A DNA stretch of 30,000 bases from Stramenopiles sp. TOSAG23-2 (Eukaryota; Sar), in assembly GCA_900128395.1 (NCBI GenBank), contig LT649313.1, positions 1-30,000 of the forward strand, read 5' to 3'. Made by a program: the position numbers and the translations under genes. Shown one piece after another: positions 1 to 12,200 of this stretch (its first letter is position 1; each line of letters starts with the position of its first letter). Below the pieces are notes generated by a model that worked only from the letters and a program-made list of their open reading frames with translations, was not told where the DNA came from and did not search any database.

Positions 1-595
1 TGAGTGAAAATTCGATTCATTTAACACTAATAACAATGAAAGGGACGCACTTTAAGCTAAAAAAAAATAAAAAAATAATAAAAAATGAATGAGCGAGATA
101 GAGAAGAAAAATAAAAAATATTATTATATAAAAAAATATGCAGATTTTGATAGGCGTATTTTTGAGTACACTAATATATTAGAGGCTGTGTAGATATTAA
201 ATGCAAATATTATTTGTACTTAGATCAAACATGTCCTGTAACATTATTCATCAAAAAGATATAATATTATAAATTATTATTTATTGTATTATTTATTATT
301 TTAAGCAATCCATGGTGTGTGATACAGTACGAAAATCAGAGACATATTTATATATTGTATAAAACCAGAGACAAATACAAGTTGTATAGCCGCCAAAGTA
401 CAACTTCTTTTCATTTTTTAATTAGAATAGACATATATATATATATATATAAATATATATACATACACATATATACGTACAGTTTTTTGGTTTGTTTGTC
501 AATTAAATAACAATTTATAGGATTTTTGCAATTATTAGTAGTATTTAGTAGCAGTAGTAGTAGTATAGTTTATATACATACACATACATACAAGC
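1..595. other. AT-rich left flank and 5' region of the RRM gene
   Basis: No coding region is supported here. The stretch is very AT-rich, with A runs near 60-115, a (TA)n tract at about 432-452 and a TAG/CAG-type trinucleotide stretch at about 537-570. The last hundred bases before the ATG at 596 are probably 5' UTR and promoter of the RRM gene. No TATA box can be singled out against this background. Confidence 0.6.
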
Positions 596-3463
596 ATGTC
601 AAATCCTTCGGGCAAATTATTTATTGGCGGCTTGTCTTTTGACACAACAGATGAAACATTCAAAGAATATTTTCAACAATTTGGAGATGTAACCGATGCA
701 TTTGTTTTACGTGATAATGTTACCAAGCGTTCCAGAGGCTTTGGCTTTGTCACGTTTAAATCTGAAGCTGGTGCTGATAAATGCCTTGCACATCCATCGC
801 CACATGTATTGGATAAACGGCAAGTTGAAGCAAAAAAAGCTACGCCAAGAGATCAAACTCCAATGGGAGATGGGCCACCACACCATCACCATCGCAGTAG
901 GTATGATTCCTCTAGTAGAGGTGGAAGAGGACGAGGACGGGGACGAGGAGGAGGACGTTCATCGTATCGTTCCTATCATAACAACAACGGCAGTAATAAT
1001 AATAGCATAGATAGTAGTAATAGCAATAATACCACTTCGAGCAGCAATAACTCAGGCAATGCGGGTGGCTCTATTCCAGGATCAAGTTGGGCTACAAAAA
1101 CAGCAACTGGTAGAAAACCTGCAACCACAGTTGCATCCACAACATCTTCTTCTTCTTCAATTACAAATAATAATAAAATAGATTCAACGACTTCGAATGA
1201 TAATGGTAACAAAAATAATAGTAATGAAAAAAATAATCAAGTAGTAATAGTTGATAATTCAAGTAATGGTGCAAATAACAGCAACAAGGACAATACGTCC
1301 TCATCTACTATTACTTCTTCTTCTTCGACTACTGCTGCTGCTAATGCAACAACAGCGACGACGACGAATACGACATCATCATCCTCATCATCTTCTTCTT
1401 ACAATCCGGCATTAACACCAGAAGGTCAAAGTAAGAAAATATTTGTTGGTGGTTTGCATTACGATACCGACAAAGTTGGTTTACGAAAATATTTTGAACA
1501 ATATGGAAAAATATTATCAAGTGAAGTAATGTATAATCGTGAAACAAACAAATCAAGAGGTTTTGGCTTTGTTATTTATGCAGATGCTGAAAGTGTAGAT
1601 CGTGCATTGGAGACACGTATGCATATTATAGACAATAAACAAGCCGAGGTCAAACGTGCGACACCACGTGTATCTTCGCCTATTAAGCCAAATGTTGGAA
1701 TAGTAAAAGGAAACGTGAATGGCAATAATTACAATTCAAGCGGTACTAATAGTGTTCCATCCAATACACAAAGCAATTCAAAGGCATCGATACCGGTACC
1801 AGCTGCACCTATACAACGCAATATGTCATGGGCAAATGTAGTTTCGAAAGGTCCAGAGAAAAAAACGACTGCGCAAACAACGGATGGTGGTGGTAATAAT
1901 AGTAGTAACAATAGCATGAATAACAACAATAGCCAAAATCAGAAAAGCACCAACAATGCAACATCTTCCTTGTCAGCATTAGGAACAAAAACTGGTAATG
2001 CCACCACCACCACCACCAGCAGCACCACCCCCACCATCACGAACAACAAAAGCAATAGTAGCCAAAATGACGATAGCAATAGCAATGATAATAGTGAAAA
2101 CAACAACAAGAATGCATCATCGAATAATACAAATACAAATGATGCTAATAATGGTAGTAATAATAGTAGTAGTAGTAGTAGTAGTAAAGCTGGTAACGAT
2201 GATGGAAATTCTTCAAAGGAAAAAGGTAAAAGCGTTCCACCTGGTGTTGTCGTTGATCAGCAAAATGTCGATATGGTACAAGCACAAGCTGCTGCAGCAC
2301 AGCAAATGCAACAGCAGCAGGCATTGTTAAACCAACAAGTGATGCAGCAGCAAGCAGCACAAAACAATTTTGTTGCCCAACAAGCATTAGTAGCACGCCA
2401 ACAACAAATAGCAATCAACCAAGCAATGCAACAAATGATGATGAACAACCTTGGTCAACAAGGTATGGATGGGCAAGGTCAATTGATGGGTGGACCTGGA
2501 ATGAATGCGCAATATCAAAATTTCAACCAAGGAATGTTAGGATCCAATCCACAACAACTTATGCAACATCAAGTAGTAGCGCAAAGCAATGCAAACGATA
2601 ACAGTAGCGGTGGTGCAAGCAAAGCAGCTCCACCTGGTGTTGCTGATTTAACCGCTGTAGCAGGGAAAAGTGCAAACGATGGCAATGCTTCAAAAGACAA
2701 AGCGATTGAAGCTGGTGCAAAAGGAAATCAAGAACTAGTTACAGGCGCAGATGGAAAGCCAGTACCAAGCTCCGTACTTACTGGAACAAATAACAATGGT
2801 GCATTTGGTGATAATACCATCCCAATGGGCATGGCATTTCAATCATTCGGCGGGATGGCCCAATCGCCACCAAATATGTCACAAATGAATATGTTAGGAC
2901 AGCAAGGTTTCCCAATGGGTGGAAATGTGAATTACGATGGCTCATTGGCACAAATGGGAATGGATATGAATTCCATGAACATGGGTGGTGGAATGATGGA
3001 TATGAATTCCATGAATATGGGTGCGATGAATAATATGGGCATGGGTGGATTAGGCGGTTTTGGCGGCTTTGGCATGAATCAACTTGGTGGTGCACAACAA
3101 GGATCGTGGGGCGATCAAAATGGGTTGAATCAAACTGGTTTCAATCAACAAACTGGGCAACAGCAAGTTGGACAAAATCAACAAGGCCAACAAGCAAAAT
3201 TCAACCAACAAGGTATGAATGGGCAACAGCAACAAATGCAATATGGAAATATGTTTGGTAGTGGCGATTTTCAACAAATGGGAAATTCAATGCAACAACA
3301 AATGCAATTCCAATTGCAACAGCAACAATTATTCAACCAACAACAGCAACAACATTTAGAGCAACAATTACTTGCACAGCAAGGCACAGTTGGTGGCGTA
3401 GGACAGCAAATAGTTGATAGTGGGACAGATGATAAAGGTCCATCAGAAAAGGAAGTTAAATAA
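596..3463 (+). CDS. Two-RRM RNA-binding protein with prion-like tail (hnRNP A/B-Musashi type)
   Basis: This 955-residue protein should bind single-stranded RNA and act in mRNA processing, transport or granules. RRM1 spans about residues 7-85, with RNP2 LFIGGL at 8-13 and RNP1 RGFGFVTF at 47-54. RRM2 spans about 280-360, with RNP2 IFVGGL at 282-287 and RNP1 RGFGFVIY at 321-328. Each RRM ends in a similar K-A-T-P-R stretch, as in hnRNP A/B, DAZAP1 and Musashi proteins. An RGG-type Arg/Gly stretch follows RRM1 (about 105-125). The inter-RRM linker of about 150 residues is almost wholly Asn/Ser/Thr. The C-terminal 400 residues are rich in Gln, Asn, Met and Gly, with repeated MNSMNMG motifs, which is prion-like. 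SSWATK and MSWANVVSK are two related short motifs, and PPGV occurs twice. The ATG at 596 sits just before RRM1, so the start is well supported. No intron is needed. The exact orthologue is unclear. Confidence 0.9.
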   Translation: MSNPSGKLFIGGLSFDTTDETFKEYFQQFGDVTDAFVLRDNVTKRSRGFGFVTFKSEAGADKCLAHPSPHVLDKRQVEAKKATPRDQTPMGDGPPHHHHRSRYDSSSRGGRGRGRGRGGGRSSYRSYHNNNGSNNNSIDSSNSNNTTSSSNNSGNAGGSIPGSSWATKTATGRKPATTVASTTSSSSSITNNNKIDSTTSNDNGNKNNSNEKNNQVVIVDNSSNGANNSNKDNTSSSTITSSSSTTAAANATTATTTNTTSSSSSSSSYNPALTPEGQSKKIFVGGLHYDTDKVGLRKYFEQYGKILSSEVMYNRETNKSRGFGFVIYADAESVDRALETRMHIIDNKQAEVKRATPRVSSPIKPNVGIVKGNVNGNNYNSSGTNSVPSNTQSNSKASIPVPAAPIQRNMSWANVVSKGPEKKTTAQTTDGGGNNSSNNSMNNNNSQNQKSTNNATSSLSALGTKTGNATTTTTSSTTPTITNNKSNSSQNDDSNSNDNSENNNKNASSNNTNTNDANNGSNNSSSSSSSKAGNDDGNSSKEKGKSVPPGVVVDQQNVDMVQAQAAAAQQMQQQQALLNQQVMQQQAAQNNFVAQQALVARQQQIAINQAMQQMMMNNLGQQGMDGQGQLMGGPGMNAQYQNFNQGMLGSNPQQLMQHQVVAQSNANDNSSGGASKAAPPGVADLTAVAGKSANDGNASKDKAIEAGAKGNQELVTGADGKPVPSSVLTGTNNNGAFGDNTIPMGMAFQSFGGMAQSPPNMSQMNMLGQQGFPMGGNVNYDGSLAQMGMDMNSMNMGGGMMDMNSMNMGAMNNMGMGGLGGFGGFGMNQLGGAQQGSWGDQNGLNQTGFNQQTGQQQVGQNQQGQQAKFNQQGMNGQQQQMQYGNMFGSGDFQQMGNSMQQQMQFQLQQQQLFNQQQQQHLEQQLLAQQGTVGGVGQQIVDSGTDDKGPSEKEVK

Positions 3464-3717
3464 TGAAGATATTTACGAGTTACGATGCGATAATATAATA
3501 TATCGATAGTATTATATAGTAGTTGTAAAGAAAAAATATTAAAAATAATAAAAACGAAAAAAAATAAATAGCAAATTTATATTAAAAAAAAAAAAGAAAA
3601 GAAAAGAAAAAGAATCAATAGAGACAGATAAAGATAGTTAAATAAGACAAATATATAGGAATAATAATGAGCGGCGACAGAAACGAAAAGGTGTTTATGT
3701 TTTCTTTATTACAATGA

Positions 3718-3794
3718 AATAAATATTTCAAAATCTGCTTTTGAAATTAAAATATCTGGATTTTAATTTTTCAAGATATTTTGAAATATTTATT
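3718..3794. repeat. Foldback hairpin 1 with loop TCTGG
   Basis: AATAAATATTTCAAAAT at 3718-3734 is the reverse complement of the segment ending at 3794. An inner pair (TTGAAATTAAAAT against ATTTTAATTTTTCAA) closes a loop with the sequence ATCTGG. The whole 77-base segment can fold into one long, slightly bulged hairpin. It lies about 255 bases past the stop of the RRM gene, so it may be in that gene's 3' UTR, or it may be an independent element. Confidence 0.7.
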
Positions 3795-3964
3795 AAATTG
3801 TTAAATAGTATTAGAGATGAAGAACATGCTCAAAAATAGTAAAAAAAGTAAAATAAAAAAAATATACTTAGGTATATATTAATATCGTCATAATGTAATT
3901 TTGTGTGGAGAGCAACAAAAAAGAGATATGGAAATATATTAGATGTAGATAATCTAATATGCAT

Positions 3965-4020
3965 ATATATATAATATGATACATTTAAAATGTCTGGGTT
4001 TTGAATGTATATATTATATA
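3965..4020. repeat. Foldback hairpin 2 with loop TCTGG
   Basis: The left arm TATATAATATGATACATT (continuing TAAAA) pairs with the right arm TTTTGAATGTATATATTATA, with one bulged G and one mismatch by eye. The loop is TGTCTGGG. The apex AAAATGTCTGGGTTTT closely matches AAAATATCTGGATTTT in hairpin 1, about 240 bases upstream. Confidence 0.65.
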
Positions 4021-4521
4021 CATCATATGTATCTCAAAATATGCATCATAGATGAAATAGTTAGAGAGACAGAGGAGTTAAAGTAGAGATTTTTATTTTT
4101 CAGCAGATTTGTTTGTGTCGGGTGGTATCAAAGTGAAAAACAAAACATGAAAACGTGGTGGTGTGATTGTTTGTTTTTTTTATCACCAATGATTGAAACA
4201 ATGTAGAAGGGGAAGAAAAATAAAAATTAAATTTTTAATAAAAGGACGAATTTACAAAAAAAAACATATTTTTTACGCGTACAATTATTAGTATTTTAAA
4301 ACACAAAACAAATCTCAAAAAGAAAACAGAAAACTAGAAACACCACACACGACATACGTTATCTTTCTTTTAGAGGACTGTTTTCGTAATAATTATCTCA
4401 AATCTCTCTCAAATTTTCACGTAATGAAACACTGACGTATGAACTAACCAACTACCATATATGACTTTAAAATTGCTTGAATATTTATTAAAAGGTGTCA
4501 CATCCATCATGTATGTTTCTT

Positions 4522-4665
4522 CTATTTACTTTTTTTATCATTACTATTAGTGATTGGTGGTGTTATTGTCGGTATAAATTTTGGAGTTTGATGCGTTACC
4601 CCCATAGCTACTTTCGCATCGCTACTTTCCAACGATTTAACCGGTACTGACTTCTTTCTTGGCAT
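4522..4665 (-). CDS. Possible small protein of 47 residues, unknown function
   Basis: An ATG at 4665 opens a frame of 47 residues ending in TAG at 4522-4524. The predicted peptide begins MPRKKSVPVKSLESSDAK and ends NSNDKKSK. It is basic, hydrophilic and Pro/Thr-rich in the middle, with no membrane segment or homopolymer. Base composition is less AT-rich than the surroundings. Seven bases before the ATG on the minus strand is TTTTTATTGCTATTTTAG, a good pyrimidine-rich 3' splice site, so a 5' UTR intron or upstream coding exon is possible. A weak donor (GTAAAT) overlaps the end, so this could also be one exon of a longer gene. I do not recognise the family. Confidence 0.35.
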   Translation of the reverse strand: MPRKKSVPVKSLESSDAKVAMGVTHQTPKFIPTITPPITNSNDKKSK

Positions 4666-5165
4666 GTTTTAACTAAAATAGCAATAAAAATATTAAATAA
4701 TTTATATAATGCCAATACTAATACTACTTATGAAATAAAACTTGAGATATATTTATGATACCACCGGGATTAAAAAAAAATGAAAATATGACCTTTTGCA
4801 AACAAACTTTAGATGATTGGTCAATCTATATATAAATGTATATTCTATATTACCACCACCTATACCAACGATGTTTAACAACACACTCCATACACATCAT
4901 TATTCTTTTTTTTATTTTTTTTTTTTTATTTATTATTTTTTTATTTATTATTATAATAATAATAATTCTTCAGAGGAGGAGTTGAAGAGTAGGGTTCAAT
5001 GGGACCCAAAATTTTTTCCCACAATATGTTCCGAAATTTATCCAAAAAGATATTAATAACATGATATTTTGTATCATTTATGAAATAATTCGGAAATAAA
5101 ATTTGCGTTCCCACATTAGTCCCATTGGTTCGCAGTCAAGTTTCTTTTTTTTCCAAAACAAAATC

Positions 5166-5183
5166 GGGGGGGGGGGGGGGGGG
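5166..5183. repeat. 18-G homopolymer
   Basis: Eighteen consecutive G residues on the plus strand are read directly in an otherwise AT-rich spacer. It is followed by an inverted repeat GTAACAA/TTGTTAC (5203-5225). Such a run can form G-quadruplex structures. The exact length should be treated with caution, because sequencing of long G runs is error-prone. Confidence 0.85.
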
Positions 5184-5319
5184 TCTTCTATCGTCTCTTT
5201 GTAACAACTCGTAGAATTGTTACTCAGAAGAAGAAGAAGAAGAAAAGAAGATTTTTTATATTTTTCGTCTTCTTTTTCTTCTCGTCGTCCTTTTGCGCTT
5301 TTTGTCGTGGCCCGGCTGG

Positions 5320-5367
5320 GCTGGCTGCTGCTGGCCTTAGGGCTGGCCAAGCTGGCTGCTGCTGGCC
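5320..5367. repeat. GC-rich direct repeat, 17 bp at 31-bp spacing
   Basis: GCTGGCTGCTGCTGGCC occurs at 5320-5336 and again at 5351-5367, inside a block that is much richer in GC than the spacer around it. No convincing ORF with an ATG start crosses it. Confidence 0.75.
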
Positions 5368-6278
5368 GAGCAGAAATGACTTTATCTATATATTACCTTA
5401 TATTCTCTGAATTGTAAAGAACCCAGTGTATAGACGTATAGACATTGTTTTGAAACACATACTCCCAGTACACCAATACACCATTAAATATCATGTTAAC
5501 CAATTTTATCCAGTTTTTCCATCGCCGCGGACCGCGGACTATCATCAAAATTCGAAAAATATCATCATATATCGTATTGTGCTATTTACCTCGAAATTTT
5601 GACGAATCCAAGATTCTATACCATACCTATAATATATGTTATAGTGATAAATATAGAAAAAAGGCTATAAGAGAATATGATTTAATACTATATATATAAA
5701 TTAAAAAATAATTTGATTTACTATGTATGGACGTATGGCACATGGATAAATACTGTATCTCAATCTCGCCCATTAGTAATTAGTACTATTGTATACTAAT
5801 AACTAATAACTAATACCACAAACCACAAAAGCAAAGAGCAAAAACAATAGCTATAATAGACTATAGACTATAGACTTTTGAATATCAGACATTTTTTAAT
5901 TTTTTATGTATTACATCATACATCCCATCATCATCATTACTATAATACGGCCTGAAAATAATAATTCTGAAGAATGATGATAATAATGATGATGAAGAGA
6001 CCTGGCCCGGGCTAATAATAATAATTATTAATTAATAAATAAATAATATAATACAAATAATACAAAAAAAAAAGTAAGTATTATATTATAGAAACAAATA
6101 GTAGTAATACATATATATATATATACATAATTAAGTAACCATCAAATGAGATCAGCACACTCTATACTACTTGCTCGCATTATTACACATTATCAGAATC
6201 AACACCAACATTAATATTTTATACATTTGACTATTGTAAGTCTTTATTGTGTTGTTAAATTGGTGTTATTATATAATA

Positions 6279-9200
6279 ATGTACACAACAACTATGGCAA
6301 TCGTTAATAGAAAAAATACTATAGTATTGGCAAACTGTTTAAGTATCTTAATCATGTTGTTACTATTGCATTGTTTCCACTACCAATCGCATGTAAATGG
6401 AACATCAATAAAAGGCTCTATATTTACCATTAATAAAAATGATGGAAATATAATTTTTTCAAGCAAAGCTGACGAATTTGAAGTTACTGGTGTAGAAGAT
6501 GCTAATAAAATCCATGCAAATAGTATCTATTTGCGTGCATATAGTAAAGGTGAACTGTACGAATTCAGTAGTACGAACGGTTTAAATGGTTTCAAACCAT
6601 GTAAACGTAAAGGTAGCGAATTCAAATGCACCCAAGCATCCTTAGGTGTAGATTATGGGGATGACTGTATTTTAAACACCCATCCATGTCGTAAAGGTTT
6701 ATGCATGGGCACAACGAGAGAGGAAACACTAGCTGCCTTGGGGAACATAACAAAACTAACAACTACTGGTGATAATATCGATAACGATGATAATTTCAAA
6801 TTAGTTGCCACTTTAAATTCCCACGCAGCATATGGTGGTCCAAATCAGGAATTAGTTAGCTGGGGAAATTTTTGGGACGATGAGTTGATAGCTCCATCGA
6901 GTCAACCAAGTACAAGTAACCCAACAAGACACTATCGAACCGAATCCTACTTACTGGAACAAAAATACTTACTAGACAATGGTGTGAAACAATTAATATC
7001 AAATGACTATGCAATTGCAGCACTTTCGAAGGAAGGTTATTTGAAAACATGGGGAATTAGTGGTGCTGGTGGGGAAACATGTTCAAGCATTAATATCTTT
7101 TCCCCGAGATCAACATCTACATATGAAACGTCGAAACAAATTGGTGATATCCAATATGGATATCCTACATCATCTGAAGAGACGTGGTTGAAAAATTATC
7201 AATGTCAAATTACAGAAGACAATATAGAACATACAAGATATATAATTGAAAATTTATTGATAACTGATAAAAACGTTCGCTGTAAGATAGAGTCATTAAA
7301 TGCAACAAAAAGTGCATTTATAGCACTTACTGCAGAAAATAGAATCGTCCCATGGGGTAATGTTGAAACTGGTGGCAAATTGTCAGAGTACGCGGATACG
7401 AAAGAAGGAGGCAAATGGCAAAACGAAGAATTGATCAAAACTATAGTTACAAATGCATATTCGGTCTTTGTTTTTATTCAAAGCGAAAAAAACGAATGGA
7501 TGGATAAGAAATTCGATACATATGGAACTAATTATATGTTTTGGGGTTTACATAATGTTAAGGACACAAACGTTATGTTTAATCTACTCGATGGGTCATA
7601 TGAAGAGATTGAGAATCTTGAAGAGAATATTGAAGATGAAGATAAAGTTAAAAGTTATCACATTGTACGAGTCCATACAGCACATGAAGCAGACATTGAT
7701 GCCTTTTTATTAGAAGCATATAAAGGCAATGTGAGGAAACTTTTACTAATAGGTAATCCTAAATATCATCGACAAATAATGGGTAGTGATATTGATGCTT
7801 TCTTTGGTAACATTAAAAAAATTGTTGGAACAGAAACTGGTTTAGCAATACTATTAGACAAATCATCAAAACCAAACTTATTTTTACTGGGTGGGAATTT
7901 TTCTGAATCAACTTATCTCGTAAAAACAGAATATGTTCGTGGATTAGATAAAGTTGCAGTAGATGTCAGAGCTAATAAAAATGCATTTATTGTTCGATTT
8001 AAAGATCCTTGGTCTGTTGAAACAATCGGTCTCCCTTCGTACGGTGGAAATACCACCAGATACAATTTGCCATCATATAACATAGGCGAGAATGGAAAGA
8101 TATACGCAGATGGCGATGGTTCATTAGGTATCGTTTCGGATGATGGTACCGCATCAGTTTTTGGAAAAATGGCACATCAAATCAAGAATCCAAACGATAT
8201 ACAATGTGAATTTGACAATGGCGTAGAAAGAATGATTGAAAGTCGCAATTGGCTATATTTAAAAAAAAGTTGTGATACAATGGGAAAGAAATGCACAAAA
8301 TGTCTTTCACCTAAAATAAAAATTCCTGTAATTGAAAAATTATCATTTTCGTCGGGGTGTGGTTCCACATGTGCCGATTGTAAGGAAATGCAGTTTACTA
8401 CAGGGAAACCGTTTGATCCTCGAACATTGATACCAGGATATACATCAAACGATGATATTGAGACTCATGGATATATTTCAACAATATCACAAAACAGTTT
8501 TTGCTTGCATATGTGTTTGTCAAACGATGCAGTTTTAGATGATAACAACAATGGCGAAATTGTTTTAAATGATGAGAAATTATCTTTATCTATCGTTGGA
8601 AAAGATAAAGATGGAAAAGAAACGGGAACGCCGACGGCACTTACGTGGGATGCTAACAAATGTTTGAAAGTAAGTGATGCTGCTAATAAAAACAAAAAGT
8701 TTTTCGTGACAGGGGATTTTTTCCCTGTACAACAGGAATTTTTCCCCCATACAATTGAAATACAAATAAAAAAATATAATAAATATATTCAATATCACTA
8801 CGAATTTCATTTAAAAAAAATAAATAGAGAAAAGCCAAAAATTAGAATATATGGCGGCGTAGATAATAACAACTTGATAGAATATCCTTTCGACGGTATC
8901 ATATCTAATTTTGATTTTTCCGACTTTGTAGGGGTAGATGTTGAACGCGTTATGATTATATATGGTAGTAATAAAAACAAAACCGTTGATGTCGTAAATG
9001 GGGAAAATATGTACCATTTACAAGATGACGATGGTAAATTTACTGTTACGATTACTAAACCAACATTACGAGATGTTATCATTCGTGATCCAAGTGATAG
9101 TATAATATTCATGAGCCAAAGGTTTCAATATAATCAAACAGAATACGAAGTATATACAAATAGTAAATATGATAAACTTACTGTAGGTGGTTTAAGTGAA

Positions 9201-12200
9201 CATGGGTGGATGAAAATTTTAAATAGCTCAGCTACAAGTCATCATACTATGCATAATTTGCCATTGTATCAACATGAAGAAGTTAATGGTAAAGTATTTG
9301 ATGTAAATGCAATGCATTGGGGTAACAATAACATAAACGAATTGAATCAAATACAATGTGAAGGGGAGGCAAAGAAAATTCCATTGTCATTGTCAAATCA
9401 AATTGCTCTATTGTCAGAGGATGCAATTGCGCAAGCATCAAATAGTTTCACTAGAAACGAACATTATTTTATGTTACTCGGTACATATAATTTGTTACAA
9501 AAAGTAGATGCGGATTCATCAAGTGTTCCAAACGGTTACAGGCAATATGCTCCATCCCCATTACCTTTTATTTTGAATCGATGTAATTTAGCGCATTGGC
9601 GTAGCAATCCAACCAGCGCATCCCCAGAGACTGCTGGGTTTTTAGATGTATCATCCGGTTCTTCAAGCGATTTTGTAATACAGCATAAACATGATTTGCA
9701 TGAATTAAATTTAAATGTAAGTAAGGATACTAGTAACAAAGTATTGTTTAATGGTGCTACTGCGTCCGTTACCGTGAATGATGTCACAGCAGTTTTGTAC
9801 AGTGATGGCAGTGTCCGTCTATATGATAGTAATACGTTTGCACGTGTTCAATGGCCAATTCTCCCAGTTGAAGCAACTTATCCGGAAGAAGATCGTAAAA
9901 ACATACCAGAAGATCGATGTGGGTTGCGCTCAAATGTGATACAATTAGTTGAAACACCAGGAAGTATACTAGGTGTAAGAGACGATGGAAGCATAATTAC
10001 TATCTATTTAATCAAAACAAGTGCATGTGAAAATATTCACCATAATGCATACAGTCAATTTGTACTGCCATTTAGTAAACGCAATATATTCACTGCAAAA
10101 ATAATGGAGAAAACAATAGCAGCAAATGGATTTGAATCACATCAGGAAATAAATTTTGCAGGAATTCAACGTGTAATTGCTAATAATGGAATACATTGTG
10201 GATCAATTACCGTCGTTCAAGATGATAACACAATTAAATTATGGGGGGAAATACTTACAGTAGATACAGAGCAAAATCCACCAATCGTAGGAATAACACC
10301 ATCGGTCCCATTAGTACCAGGAAGCATCGTGGCGACAGATCATGCATTTGCTGGAATTATGATTGGAACGGATAAAACTGGATTGGCATGGGGTCACAAA
10401 GATTACGGAGGTCTCGTTGAAAGTGGATTTGCATGCAATCTTGCAAGGGATGTTGAAGAAATTTATGCCATTAACGATACATTTACTGCATTGGTTTTCA
10501 TTGGCGGAAAAAGGCGTGTTGTTTCGTGGCCAGATCGCACTGGATCAAATGGATATACGTTGCCACGGGCAGAGCTTCTTACTAGTGAAAGTGAAGTGCC
10601 AAATGTTCAGCACATTTTTACAACAAGATGCGCATTCGCTGCAATATTGGAAGACGGGTCAGTTGAAACGTGGGGTTGGAACGATTGCGGTGGTGACAGT
10701 TCAAATGTCAAGCAAAGTTTAACATCGAACATTGTTTCCATTGTATCAAATAGTGGCGCATTTGCAGCTAAAACGAGCCATGGAAAAGCGATTGTTTGGG
10801 GTAGTCATATGCATGGTGGAGCACCTGGAAGTAATATTTTGCAACGGTTACAAAGTGGCGTCAAAGAATTACATGCATATCAGAATTCTTTTGTTGCTAT
10901 ATTTGAATCGCGTGAAATTAAGATTGGGGTTGGTAGCAATGGTATATTTACTATACAACACGAATTGCAACGAGATAATGCATTTTATAAGTTTATATTA
11001 AAGCCATCAGAAATACAAAATATACGCTTTAAATATGATAACGATTTGAGAGATAATGAAACGTATATTAATCTTTCCCCACGTTTTAATCCTGGTATTG
11101 TTGACTATGAGATATTGCTGCATGGTAATAAAGATATCAATTTAAAAATTGATTTGGAAGGAAACAATCATCGCCTTCAACCAATTAGATCCATGGACGT
11201 TACAAACAATCATATCTATAAGGTCATCGAAGATAATAGGAATGGAAAAAAATATAATATCAAAATCATGAGATCACCCATAGATAGTATTCAATATCGA
11301 TTTTACCCTAAAACAAATGACAATATTGTATTAACGAATGATATTTCTAAAAGTATGCGGGATTACCAATATTCAAAATTAACTGAACATTTATCATCTT
11401 TCACAATCCATGCTCCGACAAATGCGTCGTATATTGATTTCATGGTTAATACACTAGATGCTAATAATGGTACCGTCACGTTTGTAGATACTAGTAATAG
11501 CAATTTATTATATAGTGGAAATGTAAATTCTGACTTCACAAGCAAAGTAGTGCCGTTGAATGTTGGGACGACAGCGATCAAGATCGAATATATACCCAAT
11601 GGAATGTCCAACTTGTCCAAGAAAATAATTTTTGTAAATATTGTTAAAACGCATTCGTTAATAAGCATCGCTTTTCCAAATGCATCGCGTTCAAATACTT
11701 ATATGTACACACCATCGTCTTCATCATCTATCGTGAATCGTGTCGAGCTCGATTGGACAGCAATTGATCTCAGCGTATCCATTGAGCGATCCTCAAATAC
11801 GGTCGTAGGAATGAATAGCAATGGGCACCAGACTGAAATTCCATATGACCCTAATGCAAGTTCAACAACTGTTTGGGTCGCCCGGACAAATATATGCGAT
11901 GCCAATGACAATTATGAATCAAAACTTTCGATTAGTATGAAAGATGTACCAAACGATGCGGATGTTAAAATCTTTAAAGTTGCAAAACGAGGACCAGTTA
12001 GTGATATTGCCATTATCGATGCAAGTAACAATAATGAAGTCATTCCATTTGATAAGCCATTTGATATTTATGGATGGAAAAATAACACGGATACAATTTA
12101 CAAAGTGACTTTATCACCATTAACGTCAAATATTACATTAAAGTTGACTGGTAAAATTGGAGTTTTAAAACTTGCAAATGGCAATGATTTAAAAGAAGGT

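Larger units (their letters stand above)
3464..4521. other. AT-rich spacer and probable 3' UTR of the RRM gene
   Basis: No coding region is visible on either strand. Just after the stop codon lie several AATAAA-like signals (about 3545-3570) and a poly-purine stretch. The two foldbacks listed separately are here. Around 4085-4150 the composition is slightly less AT-rich, and a TTTTTATTTTTCAG that resembles a 3' splice site occurs near 4090, but no open frame follows it. Confidence 0.55.
4666..6278. other. AT-rich spacer upstream of the giant secreted-protein gene
   Basis: I see no supported gene. The stretch holds T-rich and (AAT)n tracts at 4905-4970, an 18-G run (5166-5183), a GAA/TTC-rich purine-pyrimidine segment (5220-5290), a GC-rich block (5305-5375), the GC-rich palindromic element CCGCGGACCGCGG near 5525, and CCCGGG at about 6005. 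The final 300 bases (TA-rich, with TAACTAATAACTAATA near 5800) should include the promoter and 5' UTR of the gene starting at 6279. Confidence 0.5.

Noticed and set aside
319-510. 63-residue open frame upstream of the RRM gene
   Set aside because: It begins at GTG and much of it translates a (TA)n tract (YIYIYKYIYIH), so it is low-complexity and not a gene.
4817-5056. 79-residue open frame rich in Phe, Tyr and Asn
   Set aside because: It begins at a non-ATG codon and runs through T-rich and AAT repeats. Composition follows the DNA repeats.
5078-5417. Overlapping frames on both strands, one with a hydrophobic segment, one with a Pro run
   Set aside because: Both start at TTG, and the Pro run is just the 18-G tract read on the other strand. 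The hydrophobic segment comes from the GC-rich direct repeat.
5493-5699. 68-residue frame with an ATG start
   Set aside because: It has no recognisable motif or repeat-free core, and its composition matches random AT-rich sequence. It cannot be told from chance.
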